From Dipteris shenzhenensis (Eukaryota > Polypodiophyta > Polypodiopsida > Gleicheniales), in assembly GCA_047967505.1 (NCBI GenBank), contig CM106541.1: a stretch of DNA of 64,000 nt; one strand, given 5' to 3'. How positions within the stretch are numbered: the stretch's first letter is position 1; every line of letters starts with the position of its first letter. Positions 21,860-34,817 of the stretch are shown one piece after another. The notes below the pieces were generated by a model that saw nothing but the letters and a program-made list of their open reading frames with translations, did no database searches and was not told where the DNA came from. The position numbers were made by a program, and so were the translations under genes.

Positions 21860-22700
21860 ACTAGGACATGACTAGAGCAGACTGCAACTGGACCTGCAAC
21901 TGGACACTGGACACCACCACCACCCAATCAGCAGGTGATGATGTGTGAATGGAAACTTTGAAACCAAACATCATAATCAAACTTTATAATCCCCTTTGGA
22001 AGGACGGAAATGATCCCAATGCACCCACTAGGGAGAATGGTGCTAGACCTATTGAAGATCTATTCTTTCAAAGGGGCTATGAAAAATATATCACTGCCTT
22101 GATCTTGTTTAGATATTATCTAACCTTGGTCAAAAAGTAGTGAATGTACAAAGAAGTATCATGTCTTTAATTAAAACTTGTAGTCAAAAAAACAGCTCCT
22201 CTCCTACACATATATGATCAGTCAATATTTGGCAATATCTACTTTTCTCACAGAGAGAGACAAAGTTGGTAAATCAAGAGAAAGTATACATCATTTATGT
22301 TTCATTGAGTGAGACCCATCTCATGAACCTTAGTGGTGTTTATACAAACATCTTAATATCCCTTACGTTGTCAAGGCTTGCATTTCAAGAGAAATGGATT
22401 GAACAAGACTCATTCTGTGGACCTTAATCGTATTTATAAACACCTTGAGAAACTTCACATTTGCAAGAGGGAAAAGAGATTTAAGAGGAGCAAAAAAATA
22501 AAGCAAAAAAGGTTATTACTCTAAGAAAGAAGAATGAATATAAGCATTTCAAAGAGATTTAAAGAGACATTAAACAATTTTGCAAAAATTGCTCCAGCTC
22601 ATTTTCATTTCCCTAGCCCAAAACACATCACAATGACCTTCCCTTTTACCAAGGCATGCCAAAAATAAACAAGGGAGCACATGATGTGCTATACCACACT
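21860..22700. other. No gene seen
   Basis: AT-rich sequence with short open frames only (for example a 63-codon plus frame near 22.0 kb without family motif). It lies between the RPA-like remnant and the GA repeats. No LTR, PBS or splice-linked exons were recognised. Confidence 0.5.
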
Positions 22701-22719
22701 ACCTCTTTTTTAAGTTTTA

Positions 22720-22761
22720 TGGGGTAGATCGATAGTTGATGTGGGGGGGAGAGCCAGTATG

Positions 22762-22804
<43 letters not shown>

Positions 22805-22847
22805 TTTGGTAAATTGATAGTTGATGTGGGAGGGAGAGCCAGTGCAC

Positions 22848-22890
<43 letters not shown>
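22720..22890. repeat. Tandem ~86-bp unit ending in (GA)n, two copies
   Basis: Two direct copies of a unit that starts GATAGTTGATGTGG, continues to GAGCCAGT and ends in a GA dinucleotide run (22764-22798 and 22850-22890). The whole unit, not just the dinucleotide, is duplicated with a period of about 86 bases. Open frames of alternating Arg-Glu or Leu-Ser across it are products of the simple repeat. Confidence 0.85.
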
Positions 22891-22891
<1 letters not shown>

Positions 22892-23479
22892 ATAATAAAA
22901 AGAGTTAATGGAGGGCATGAGTGTCCAAAATTGATTGAGAGTAGAGTGGTTGCCTTGCAAGGTAGAACTATTAAAAAGGCATCCAACTGAACCTGCCTAT
23001 GGGTGGTCCTAACCCCCTCATGCCACCTGGAATAATATGTGTATAGTGGATACTGGAGGGGTACTTGGTGCACTCATAACATGTGGTGTAAGGAAAGGGA
23101 TAGAAATCTCATAAGCATACATGTAATTTGGTGATTCTTGGATACTACATGGTGGTAGAACCCTCTCCATTGTCTTGCTGGCTCTTTTGGACATAAAGAG
23201 GGCATGCATGGCTAGGAGGTGAGGGAGTGGGACCCCCTGTATTCGGTGCTCCCTAGTCACAAGTGGGAGCAATAGATTCACTATCAACAAGAGCAAGAGA
23301 AAGCAAGCATTGCTCTCACCTTGACCTGGCCAAGACAAATCCCACCCACAGTGAGTGTAGGCCTAGAGCACTGTTGTACTCAAAGTCTTCGAGACTCCCA
23401 CCAAGAGTCACACCTGGGTCACATCATGGTCACCTCAGCAACATGCCAAGTTGTTAGAACTTGGTCATACCTAGTCGCA

Positions 23480-23645
23480 TCGTGTTCACATATGTTCACA
23501 TCTTGGTCACTTTGGAATAGACTTGGACACGACTTGACATGGACATGACTTGGACATGACTTGACTTGGACATGACTTGACATGGACATGACTTGACATG
23601 ACTTGGACATGACTTGACTTGGACATGACTTGGGTATGATGGAAG
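23480..23645. repeat. Short tandem repeat of CTTGGACATGA-type units
   Basis: Irregular direct repeats of about 11-22 bases built from ACTTGGACATG and ACTTGACATGG. They precede the Tat-like 5' LTR by about 200 bases. No coding function is suggested. Confidence 0.8.
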
Positions 23646-23849
23646 CATACATGACTGAAGAGTGCCAAACCTCAACCTCGACCCACCATGGTCAAAGTTG
23701 ATCAGACGGAAGTACTGGTGCAATGGTACACGGGATACACCTGTTGGTGCACATGGGAAGCAGTCCAGCTGGTGCAATGGTGCACGGGGTACTCGTTGGT
23801 GCATAGGGGAAGCAGTCCAATAGTTAAGAGGTATAGGTGGTGCACCAAC

Positions 23850-24580
23850 CCTCACAACCAACTAGTGTTAGGAGCGCATGGAATACATAGGAGAACACAT
23901 GGAGCACGGGATTCACTAACCCAGAATAGGCTGGAGTGTTGTGGAAGCCATCAAGGGCAGAGCAGCCCACAAATAGTGGAATGGCTAAGGATGGCTAAGG
24001 ATGCAAGAAAACATCCAATAGGAAGAAGGAGAGGAGATTGGCAATGGGGGGTGGAGCAGAGGAGGAGAAGGTGAAGAGGGGGAAAGGGAAAAGGGGGAAG
24101 GACTGTTTGGTAGGGGTAGGAGGCATGAGTGAAGGAGTGAGAGGCTAGAGTCAAGAGCTCGCCTCGTGTGTATCTTCTCCTAGTATATCAATCATCTTGC
24201 TTTCTAATGAATTAGGCTACTCCCCATCTTTGCTCACTACTCTAAAATCTCTTTCCGTTGTGTTCTCCTCCCCTCCTCTTCCTTCACCTGGTACAACGGA
24301 CCTATGTCATGTGGTTGAAGTTCTTTGCCATTCATGTCGAGGGTTGGCTTTTATGATGTTGTTCCTCTTTGGTCTTCTTCTTGCTCACATCACTTCAGCA
24401 CTTGTATCGCTTGCACATAGTTGACACGATCTACCACTTGCACATAGTTGACACCATCGACTAGCACTCGCCTATGTACCATCAGTGACACTTATGGCAT
24501 GTCTTACTCGCTTCTCACACCAGTGGCCCTAGGCCTCTGGTGATACTTTCGGAAGTGTTAGGAACCCCCCCCCTTAGACA
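23850..24580 (+). repeat. 5' LTR of the Tat-like element
   Basis: Matches 38104-38824 along its length. The end reads TTAGACA; the start aligned to TGTCGCAACC of the 3' copy is mutated to CCTCACAACC here. The intact ends TGTC...GACA form the usual short inverted repeat. The inner part has a G-rich tract (GAGGAGGAGAAGG) and a run of nine C before the end. By eye the first 330 bases differ from the 3' LTR at about 20 positions, mostly transitions, so the insertion is not recent. Confidence 0.85.
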
Positions 24581-24585
24581 GTTTA

Positions 24586-24603
24586 TGGCGGTCACGGTGG
24601 GAC
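24586..24603 (+). other. Candidate primer binding site of the Tat-like element
   Basis: TGGCGGTCACGGTGGGAC begins five bases after the 5' LTR. A start with TGG fits pairing to the CCA end of a tRNA, and TGGCG starts are seen in Tat-group primer sites, but the matching tRNA was not identified here. Confidence 0.35.
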
Positions 24604-24864
24604 ACTGGTGGTGTTGAGTAGCATGAGTGAAGTGGTGATCTAGGCTCCTAGAGAGAGGTCTTATGCCAAGTAGTTCTGAAACATTTGAAGGAGCTAGTGA
24701 GAGAACTAGGAGGTACTTGAGGAGAGTGGAGAAAAGACTTCCGGCAGACCAAATTAGGTACAAGAAGCATTACGTGTGACGTAAGTTTGTGAAGTCGTCA
24801 ACTCGAGCACAAAGTGAGCCCATTGGAGCAGTAGCCAGAGCAAATAACTTCATCGACACTCTCA

Positions 24865-26215
24865 TTGACTTGGATCAACAAAAACAATGGTGGTCAGGAT
24901 TCGGACTCTGGAGAAGAAGACGTGCAAAGTAGAGAACAGGTGAAAGAAGAGGGTACTAAGGACGAGGGCTCCTCAAGGACTCATCAAGGTCAAGGCAACC
25001 CCTCTCCTCCTCCTGCAACGATGTCTTCATCAACCATCTCTTCTACCGGAGTGGTGACTTCATCTGCTCCCGCCTCGACCTCTTGTGGACAAGCTGCTAC
25101 CTCATCTGTTATCCATAGCTCCGGGTTCCTAGCTAATCCTTCTTCTACATCTATCCCATTGGGGGGTACTTTTGCTCCGGCCATGCCTTTACTTGCCATG
25201 ATGGTTTCATCTCCCTTTCCATCCACACCAGTGTTTCCTTTTCCACCACCTCCTTCCTTCCCTTTTGCCTACTCATCCATGACTTCAACTCCGTCCCTCT
25301 CTTTCCCAAATGCTCTCCATCTCTTTCACCCCCACATCTTCCATGTTCTCACCCTTTCCCTCTACAACACCAAGACCCCCCACTTAAGCGCTACCATCTG
25401 GGTACACTTCCTCTATGACTACATCAGTAGTGACTTCCCCATTGTGGTTGTCCACAGGAGGAGTTGTTGAAGTGGTCTCCTCCTTGGGAGCACCAACACT
25501 CATTATAGCCCCATCGGGACTCCCTCCAACTCTTGCATCTTCTCCAACCTCTCGGTGGGGATGGCCATTCTCAGTCCTCCAGACAGAGCTAGACTTCTCG
25601 AGCTCCTCAACAAGGTCCACGTGAAGACTCAAAAGTTCAAAGACCACCTCCATGAGGATTCGGAAACTCATGTAAGGAAGTTCCTCACAACATGTAGAGC
25701 TAAAGGTGTGGAGAATGAGCATGCGTTCCTTCACATCTTTCCCTCGTCATTGGAGGATGCCGCAGATGTATGGTACAGTCAATTTCCTTCGGACCACTTC
25801 TAGATGTGGACAGACCTAAGGGAGGAATTCTTACGCACTTTCAAGTTGGAAAAATTCAAACACATGATTGTCCAAGAGTTATCCACTGACACCATGAAGC
25901 TTGGAGAAAGCATCTCTGAGATGTACACAAGGATGAGGGTCTTGGCGGCAAAGATGTCGGTGCCACCCAATGACGCCGTCATGAAGGGGTGGTTTTTGAA
26001 GGCTTTACCCTCCACCATTGCCATAAGGCTGGTTGACAAACTCCCTGAGCATGCCTCACTACAAGAATTTCTGAGGGAAGCAATGAAGATGGAATGGTCC
26101 AAGTTAAGTTTCGCCTCAACACCCGCCCAAACCACCCAACTTCCGAGAGAAGAGGGAAAAGCTAAGGGTCTAATCAAGCATCGATTTGACAGGTATTTCT
26201 GTAAATGTCATTATT
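24865..26215 (+). pseudogene. Tat-like element gag
   Basis: A Ser/Thr/Pro-rich N-terminal part (about 24990-25380) is followed, after frameshifts, by a Gag capsid-type region: LLELLNKVHVKTQKFKDHL, FLTTCRAKGVENEHAFLHIF, SLEDAADVWYSQF, a TAG stop at about 25801, MWTDLREEFLRTFKLEKF, LGESISEMYTRMRVLAAKM and FLKALPSTIAIRLVDKLPEH. This pattern (W-F-spaced, F-x-x-x-F, then L-P) is the retrotransposon Gag family PF03732. Gag would build the cytoplasmic virus-like particle. The in-frame stop and upstream shifts make it a pseudogene. Confidence 0.82.
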
Positions 26216-28340
26216 GAATCCATTGTGCAAACTGACCAACCTAGGAGGGGTTAAGAGAATGGACGACTTGAAGGAGCCGTCCACATTCACACTGGATTCT
26301 GGAACTTTAGACCTTCAAGGCAAGCCCACAGCATACAGGGAGGAGAAAATGTCACAGACCTTGTTCTACTCGACTTATACATGTCAGAAGCTGACCCCCC
26401 AACGACATAGGAGGTTCCCGAAACTACATACAAGGTGGTTGGAATACCATACAGAGGAATGCTCGAGCAAGCATAAAAAGGAAAAAAGAGAATGGGCCCA
26501 AGTGCTGCCTCTACATCTCAACCATTTCCAGAAGACACCCAACCATCCTATCTGAGCTCTTGGATGGAAGAAGTAGTGGGGGATTTTTCTCTGGATGATT
26601 CTCCTATGCACCTAGCAGTGGGAGCAGAAGAACCGAACAACTCCACATCAAGAAGCATACCTCAGGTTGACCATGCTAGGGATTGGAGGTATCTTAACAT
26701 TAGGACAGAGGACCAACCACGACATCTTAAGGTAGCCAGTTGGGTCTGCGAATAGGACTATCTCCTTGCTGCATTGTTTGATTTTTTTCAAGAGTATGTC
26801 GATGTCTTTGCCTGGTCATATAAGGATTTAAAGGGACTACCCACTGAGTTCATGGAACATCGCATCGATGGAAGCAGACCCGGTGATCAGGGGACCATAT
26901 CGCATGAATCCTAACTATGGCAAGGCTGTCCATGCTGATATTCAAAAGATGGAGCAAGCAGAGTTGATCTACCCTGTTCACTACTCCGAATGGCTTAGTG
27001 GCATTGTAGTGGTGCCCAAAAGAGAGACTGGCAAACTCTAAGTTTGTGTCAACTATAGGAGTTTGAATACCGCCACACGTCGGGATAGGTTTCCTCTCCC
27101 CTTCACTGATAGGGTGCTAGAAACTGTAGCTGTCATGCTCTCTACTCCTTCATGGATGGATATAGTGGGTATAAGTAGGTTCGGGTGCGAGAGCAAGATC
27201 GGTTAAAGACTACCTTCATAACCCAATGGGGAACTTATGCTTACCGGATGATGCCTTTTGGTCTATGCAATGCACCAGCCATGTTTCAATGTCTTGTCAC
27301 CAAACTCTTCCAAGAGAACATCGAAAAGTTTCTTGAGGTATTCTTGGATGACTTCTCTGTGCTCAATGGTAAGAATGCTTTTCTCACCTCGAGCCTTCTC
27401 TTTAGACTAATCACATGAGTAAGCTGAGGTTGTTTTTTGATAAGTGCAAAGAAGCTAGGTTGTGCTTGAATCCGGACAAATGTTTCTTCCTTGCCTTGCG
27501 AGGGGTTCTCCTTGGCCACATCATCTCAGCTGAGAGAATGACCACGGACCCATCAAAGGTGGAAGTGATATTAACCTTACCTATTCCTCGCACACCCAGA
27601 GAAGTCAAGTTTTTTTTGGGACATGTGGGTTATTATAGAAGATTCATTAGGTCCTATGCTGACATAGCGGTGGCATTGACGGAACTCCTTCGGCAGGAGC
27701 AGTCTTTCAACTGGTCGGCACCTCAACAACCGACATTTGACAACCTCAAGGATCGTCTAGTAAAGGCACCCATCTTGCGGTAACCTCAATGGGATGTCAT
27801 TTTTCATGTGCATGTAGATGCAAGTGGGCTGGCGATTGGGGTGATATTGGCCCAACCAGATGAAGAGCAGAAACTCGACCTACCTGTGTACTTTGCAAGC
27901 AGACAACTCAACGGAGCAGAAAGAAACTATAGCACCACTGAATGCGAGGGCTTGGGCATGGTCTATGCCATGACAAAGTATCGGCACTATCTCTTGGGTA
28001 GTAAGTTTATCATCATTACTGATCATCAAGCTCCCAAATACTTATTGAACAAACCAACGCTTGGGGGGCGAGTGAGCAGGTGGATTTTTCTATTTCAAGA
28101 GTTTGACTTTGACATCCTACTGAGAGCTAGTCAATTGCATCAACCAGCAGACCACTTGTCAAGGATCTCTTCAGGTGAAGCAGCCATAGGAGTTGATGAT
28201 GACCTTCCAGATGCGGGCCTCTTCCGTGTCGGTGCCATAGTACCAAAGGATGACTACCTGTTTGTTGTGGACTACTTTCCCCCATGGTATGCAAACATTG
28301 TACACTTGTTGTCTACGGTAAGTTCCCCAAAGGGTTAACT
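26216..28340 (+). pseudogene. Tat-like element protease remnant, RT and RNase H
   Basis: The 26.2-26.75 kb part, where protease is expected, is not clearly readable. RT starts near 26.79 kb with YVDVFAWSYKDLKGLP across frames, then NPNYGKAVHADIQKM, SEWLSGIVVVPKRETGKL, a stop, VCVNYRSLNTATRRDRFPLP, and after a shift TQWGTYAYRMMPFGLCNAPAMF and VFLDDFSV (27338-27361; the catalytic motif is FLDD instead of YxDD). RT continues to FFLGHVGYYRRFIRSYADIA (27.6 kb). RNase H spans 27808-28190: VDASGLAIGVILAQ, FASRQLNGAERNYSTTECEGL, ITDHQAPKYLLN, ADHLSRI, keeping the catalytic D-E-D residues. At least four shifts or stops are visible. Confidence 0.85.
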
Positions 28341-28439
28341 CCAGCACAAAAGCAGAGGCAGATTGTTTAGGCTACTCCTTTCAAACTGATCACGGGTCAG
28401 CTGTACAAGTTGGGGAAGGACCACATTTGAAGGAGGTGC

Positions 28440-29452
28440 GTGCTCCCTCATGAAACACAAGCCATCCTTCAGGAGGCTCGCTCAGGAATGGGGGCGGTCA
28501 TATGGCACCAGAGGCCACTACTAGAGAGATAATGCGCTGTGGGTTGTGGTGGCCAAAGCTATTCCAAGACTGCTATGCTTATGTGCACCGCTGCGACTCA
28601 TGTCAAAGAGGGGGGCCGAAGCCTCTACCTGACAGGAGTACCTTCCCCTTCAGTCATCCAACCCTATAGCACCCTTCTATAGATGGGGATTGGATTTTGT
28701 TGGAACCATCTCTCCTGCAACTTGAAGGGGGAACAAGTATGCTCTGATTGCTACTGATTATGGCACTAAATGGGTGGAGGATAAGGCCGCGAAGACCTGC
28801 ACTGCTTGAGTTGTGGCCTCATTCTTGTATGATCAAATCATTTCTAATTGTTCACAAGACCTCTAGTTCATACTACCCTCGAGCCAATGGTTTGGCCGAG
28901 AGCTCCAATCGGACCATGTCTCATATTGTGGCTCAGTTATGCCTTCATTCCTTGGCAGATTGCGATATTCTACTACCAGCTACTCTTTCTGCTTATAGAA
29001 TAGCATACAAGGCTAGCACTGGATATTCACCATTCCAGCTAGTTTACGGCTTGGAGGCGGTTATGCCCTATGAGTTCCACATGAAGACCACTAGGATCAT
29101 GGTAGAGATGGATGATAACTTGGAAGCATGCACACTTGAGAGATTATGGGATCTTGAAGCCTTGGATGAACATCGTCATGAAGCGATCCTTGCTTAGGAA
29201 GTCTCGCAAAGAAGGCAAAAAGTATGGCATGACAAAAATCTCAGGAAGAGGGAATTCGAAGTTGGCAGCTTGGTCTTGTTATATTCCAGTAAGTTCCTGA
29301 AGCATAAACCCAAATTTGTTAGTGGTTGGATAGGGCCCTTCTTTATCACAAGGATTATTCCCAGTGGAGGGATTTATTTGGCCACCTTGGAGGGCAAGAA
29401 GTTACCAGGTCTTGTAAATGGCTCACGGGTAAAGAAGTATCATCCACATTGA
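28440..29452 (+). pseudogene. Tat-like element integrase
   Basis: An HHCC zinc domain reads GCHMAPEATTREIMRCGLWW then VHRCDSCQRGGPKPL (about 28490-28625). The core is broken by shifts between 28.68 and 28.75 kb; the part with the last catalytic residue is HKTSSSYYPRANGLAESSNR (the E of LAESSN, about 28850-28900), followed by ATLSAYRIAYKASTGYSPFQLVYG. The C-terminal part ends VSGWIGPFFITRIIPSGGIY and LPGLVNGSRVKKYHPH, as in Tat-group integrases with a G-P-F-x-I motif. No chromodomain follows, consistent with Tat rather than chromovirus. Confidence 0.82.
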
Positions 29453-29659
29453 TTCTCTCTCTTTGAATAAGGATTTCCATTCCTTTTTATTTATTCAAAA
29501 AAAAACACAATATATTCCCTTTCCTAACCTTGTCAAGGTTCTACTCTCTGCCCAGTTGCACTCTTTGGTGGGAGATCAATAAAAATTGAGTTTCTCCTTC
29601 TCTGGCAAGATGGAAATAGCCCTTGCCTTCTCTGGCACACACTTCTCCTTAATCCCTCT

Positions 29660-32600
29660 TCGCCCCTGTAACTCAGGTTGAACCTCTGTTCACCCATGTT
29701 CACCTCTAGGTCACCCTGTTCATCCTAGGTCACCCCAACCCTGTTCACTCCTAGGTCACCCCTGTTCACTCCTATGTCACCTCCCCATGTTCACCTCTAT
29801 GTCACCCATGTTCACCCCAGGTCATCCCTATTCACTCCTATGTCACCTCCCCATGTTCACCTCTCTGTCACCCATGTTCACCTCCAGGTCACCCCTGTTC
29901 ACTCCTAGGTCATCCTTGTTCACTCCTATGTCACCTCCCCAGGTTCACCTCTCTGTCACCCATGTTCACCCCTAGGTCACCCCTGTTCACTCCTAGGTCA
30001 CCCCTGTTCACTCCTAGGTCACCCTTGTTCACTTCTATGTCACCTCCTCATGTTCACCTCTCTGTCACCCATGTTCACTCCTAGGTCACCCCTGTTCACT
30101 CCTATGTCACCTCCCCATGTTCACCTCTAGGTCACCCATGTTCACTTCCAAGTCACCCATGTTCACTCCTAGGTCACCCCTCCTAGGTCACCTCCCCATG
30201 TTCACCTCTCTGTCACCCATGTTCACCTCTAGGTCACCCCTGTTCACTCTTAGGTCAACCCTGTTCACTCCTATGTCACCTCCCCATGTTCACCTCTAGG
30301 TCACCCATGTTCACCTCCAGGTCACCCCTGTTCACTCCTATGTCACCTCCCCATGTTCACCTCTAGGTCACCCATATTCACCTCCAAGTGACCCTGTTCA
30401 CTCCTAGGTCACCCCTATTCACTCCTAGGTCACCCCTATTCACTCCTATGTCACCTCCCCATGTTCACCTCTAGGTCACCCATGTTTACCTCCAATTCAC
30501 CCCTGTTCACTCCTAGGTCACCCCTGTTTACTCCTATGTCACCTCCCCATATTCACCTCTTTGTCACCCCTGTTCACCTCTAGTTCACCCCTGTTCACTC
30601 CTAGGTCACCCTTGTTTACTCCTAGTTCACCCTTGTTCATTCCTATGTCACCTCCCCAAATTCACTCTCTATCACCCATGTTCATCCCTATGTCACCCCT
30701 TGTTCATCCCATGTTCACCCTAGGTCACTCGAAGGTCACCCCTATTCACTCCTATGTCACCTCCCCATGTTCACCTCTTTGTCACCCATGTCCACCTCTA
30801 GGTCACCCCTGTTCACCTCTAGGTCACCCCTGTTCACTCCTAGGTCACCCCTGTTCACTCCTATGTCACCTCCCTATGTTCACCTCTAGGGCACCCATGT
30901 TCACCTCCAAGTCACCTCTGTTCACTCCTAGGTCACCCCTGTTCACTCCTATGTCACCTCCCCATGTTCACCTCTAGGTCACCCATGTTCACCTCCAAGA
31001 CACCCCAGTTCACTCCTAGGTCACTGCTCTTCACTCCTATGTCACCTCCCCATGTTCACCTCTCTGTCACCCATGTTCACCTCTAGGTCACCCGTGTTCA
31101 CTCCTAGGTCACCCTTGTTCACTCCTATGTCACCTCTCCATGTTCACCTCTCTGTCACCCATGTTCACCTCTAGGTCACCCTTGTTCACTTCTAGGTCAC
31201 CCCTGTTCACTCCTAGGTCACCCCTGTTCACTTCTATGTCACCTCCCCATGTTCACCTCTCTGTCACCCATGTTCACCTCTAGGTCACCCCTATTCACTC
31301 CTAGGTCACCCCTACTCACTCCTAGGTCACCCCTATTCACTCTTATGTTAGCTCCCCATGTTCACCTCTCTGTCACCCATGTTCACCTCCAGGTCACCCC
31401 TATTCACTCCTAGGTCACCCATGTTCACTCGTATGTCACCTCCCCATGTTCACCTCTAGGTCACCCATGTTCACCTCCAAGTCACCCTTGTTCACTCCTT
31501 GGTCTCACTCCTTGGTCATCCTTGTTCACTCATAGGTCACCTCCCCATGTTCACCTCTCTGTCACCCATGTTCACCTCTAGGTCACCGCTGTTCACTCTT
31601 AGGTCACCCTTGTTCACTCCTATGTCACCTCCCCATGTTCACCTCTAGGTCACCCATGTTCACCTCCAGGTCACCCCTATTCACTCCTATGTCACCTCCC
31701 CATGTTCACCTCTAGGTCACCCATGTTCACCTCCAAGTCACCCTGTTCACTCCTAGGTCACCCCTGTTTACTCATGTCACCTCCCCATGTTCACCTCTAG
31801 GTCACCCATGTTTACCTCCAAGTCACCCATGTTCACTCCTAGGCCACCCTGTTCACTCCTATGTCACCTCCCCATGTTCACCTCTCTGTCACCCTTGTTC
31901 ACCTTTAGTTCACCCCTGTTCACTCTTAGGTCACCCCTGTTCACTCCTAGGTCACCCTTGTTCATTCCTATGTCACCTCCCCATGTTCACCTCTTTGTCA
32001 CCCATGTTCACCTCTAGGTCACCCCTGTTCACTCCTAGGTCACCCCTATTCACTTCTATGTCACCTCCCCATGTTCACTCCTAGGTCACCCTTGTTTACT
32101 CCTAGGTCACCCCTATTCACTTCTATGTCACCTCCCCATGTTCACCTCTCTGTCACCCATGTTCACCTCCAAGTCACCCCTATTCACTCCTAGGTCACCC
32201 CTCCTAGGTCACCTCCCCATGTTCACCTCTCTGTCACCCATGTTCACCTCTAGGTCACCCCTGTTCACTCCTAGGTCACCCCTGTTCACTCCTATGTCAC
32301 CTCCCCATGTTCACCTCTAGGTCACCCATGTTCACCTCCAAGTCATCCCTGTTCACTCCTATGTCACCTCCCCGTGTTCACTTGTAGGTCACCCATGTTC
32401 ACCTCCAAGTCACCCCTGTTCACTCCTAGGTCATTCCTATTCACTCCTATGTCACTGCCCCATGTTCACCTCTAGGTCACCCATCTTTACCTCCAAGTCA
32501 CCCTTGTTCACTCCTAGGTCATCCTAGTTCACTCCTATGTCACCTCCCCATGTTCACCTCTCTGTCACCCCTGTTCCTCTAGTTCACCCTTGTTCACTCC

Positions 32601-34385
32601 TAGGTCACCCATGTTCACTCCTAGTTCACCCTTGTTCATTCCTATGTTACCTCCCCAAGTTCACTCTCTGTCACCCATTTCATCTCTATGTCACCCCTAG
32701 TTCATCCCATGTTCACCCTAGGGCACTCCAAGGTCACCCCTTTTCACTCCTATGTCACCTCCCCATGTTCACCTGTTTGTCACCCATGTTCACTTCTAGG
32801 TCACCCCTGTTCACCTCTAGGTCACCCCTGTTCACTCCTAGGTCACCCCTGTTCACTCCTATGTCACCTCCCCATGTTCACCTCTAAGTCATCCCTATTC
32901 ACTCCTAGGTCACCCCTGTTCACTCCTAGGTCACCCCTGTTCACTTCTATGTCACCTCCCCATGTTTACCTCTCTGTCACCCATGTTCACCTCTAGGTCA
33001 CCCCTGTTCACTCCTAGGTCACCCTTGTTCACTCCTAGGTCACCTCCCCATGTTCACCTCTCTGTCACCCATGTTCACCTCTAGGTCACCCCTTTTCACT
33101 CCTAGGTCACCCCTGTTCACTCCTATGTCACCTCCCCATGTTCACCTCTAGGTCACCCATGTTCACCTCCAAGTCACCCCTGTTCACTCCTAGGTCACCC
33201 CTGTTCACTCCTAGGTCACCTTCACATGTTCACCTCTCTGTCACCCATGTTCACCTCTAGGTCACCCCTGTTCACTCCTAGGTCACCCCCGTTCACTCCT
33301 ATGTCACCTCCCCATGTTCACCTCTAGGTCACCCATGTTCACCTCCAGGTCACCGCTATTCACTCCTATGTCAGCTCCCCAGGTTCACCTGTAGGTCACC
33401 CATGTTCACCTCCAAGTCACCCCTGTCCACTCTAAGGTCACCCCTATTCACTCCTATGTCACCTCCCCATGTTCACCTCTAGGTCACCCATGTTTACCTC
33501 CAAGTCACCCATGTTCACTCCTAGGTCACCCCTTTTCACTCCTATGTCACTTCCCCATGTTCACCTCTCTGTCACCCCTGTTCACCTCTAGTTCACCCCT
33601 ATTCACTCCTAGGTCACCCCTGTTCACTCCTAGTTAACCCTTGTTCATTCCTATGTCACCTCCCCAAGTTCACTCTCTATCACCCATGTTCATCCCTATG
33701 TCACCCCTTGTTCATCCCATGTTCACCCTAGGTCACTCCAAGGTCACCCCTATTCACTCCTATGTCACCTCCCCATGTTCACCTCTCTGTCACCCATGTT
33801 CACCTCCAGGTCACCCTTGTTCACTCCTAGGTCACCCTTGTTTACTCCTATGTCACCTCCTCATGTTCACCTCTTTGTCACCCATGTTCACCTCTAGGTC
33901 ACCCCTGTTCACTCTTAGGTCACCCTTGTTCACTCCTAGGTCACCCCTGTTCACTTCTATGTCACCTCCCCATGTTCACCTCTATGCCACCCATGTTCAC
34001 CTCCAGGTTACCCCTGTTCACTCCTATGTTGCCTCCCCATGTTCACCTCTAGGTCACCCCTGTTCACTCCTATTTCATCTCCCCATGTTCACCTCTCTGT
34101 CACCCATGTTCACCTCTAGGTCACCCATGTTCACCTCAAGGTCACCCCGTTCAACACCCTTGGTCATTCCTATGTCACCTCCCCAAGTTCACTCTCTGCC
34201 ACCCATGTTCCTCCCTATGTCATCCCTTGTTCCTCCCATGTTCACCCTAGGTCACTCCTTGTCGCTCCTTGTTCACCCCTCAGTCACCCATGTGTACACC
34301 AATGTCACCCTTTGTTCATCCTTGGTTCACCCTTGGTTCATCCCTCCTTCACCCTCATTCACCCCTATGTCACACTCGTCCATTG
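29660..34385. repeat. 21/25-bp minisatellite array, ~4.7 kb, inside the Tat-like element
   Basis: A near-continuous array of on the order of 200 units. The main unit is 21 bp: GTCACCCCTGTTCACTC followed by CTAG (variants CTAT, CCATG for CCCTG, CTCCAA or CTCTAG at the end). Interspersed is a 25-bp unit, GTCACCTCCCCATGTTCACC then TCTCT or TCTAG, four bases longer. A typical pattern is one 25-bp unit followed by two to four 21-bp units, giving higher-order blocks of about 65-110 bp. The 21-bp units are seven codons and stay open (FTPRSPL, FTSRSPM), while each 25-bp unit shifts the frame (SPPHVHL, VTHVHL), so long open frames occur on the plus strand by chance of composition. It lies between integrase and 3' LTR, the place where Ogre/Tat elements gain tandem repeats. 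Confidence 0.92.
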
Positions 34386-34817
34386 GCCTATACAGGAGGT
34401 ATATAATTCAAATTCAAAATTTACCACCTTTTTCATTCAAATATTGCCTCCCACCTTTTTCATTCAAATATTGCCTCTTGCCCACACCGCTTTTTCTCTC
34501 ATCTCCCACCTCCCACCAGGGCTATATTTAGTCGCCAAATTCAGCGTAGTCCATCTCATCTTCGCCAAATTCAGCGTAGGTCCTTCATCTCACCTCCCAA
34601 TTCCCACCAGTGCTATATTTAGCACTTGGCTAAACTCAGCGTAGATCCTTGGGATTAGCTCATCCATTGCATCTTACAGCCCACTCATGCTATTTTTGGC
34701 TTACCTTCCTAAATTTGACTCTCTTTGGTTGTGTCTTCGTGGTTGTCCCCCTCCAATGAAACCATACACAGCAAGCAAATCATCCCTCTTGCTGGCATGA
34801 CTTCTTCTCAGCTCCCT

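Noticed and set aside
22720-23075. Arg-Glu and Leu-Ser repeat proteins on both strands
   Set aside because: They are translations of GA/CT dinucleotide runs.
29660-34385. Long plus-strand open frames of FTPRSPL / HVHLSVTHVHL repeats as genes
   Set aside because: They are products of the 21/25-bp minisatellite, switch frame at every 25-bp unit, and have no start context or conservation.
29660-34385. CRISPR-like array
   Set aside because: Units are contiguous with no unique spacers of constant length and lie in a plant retroelement.
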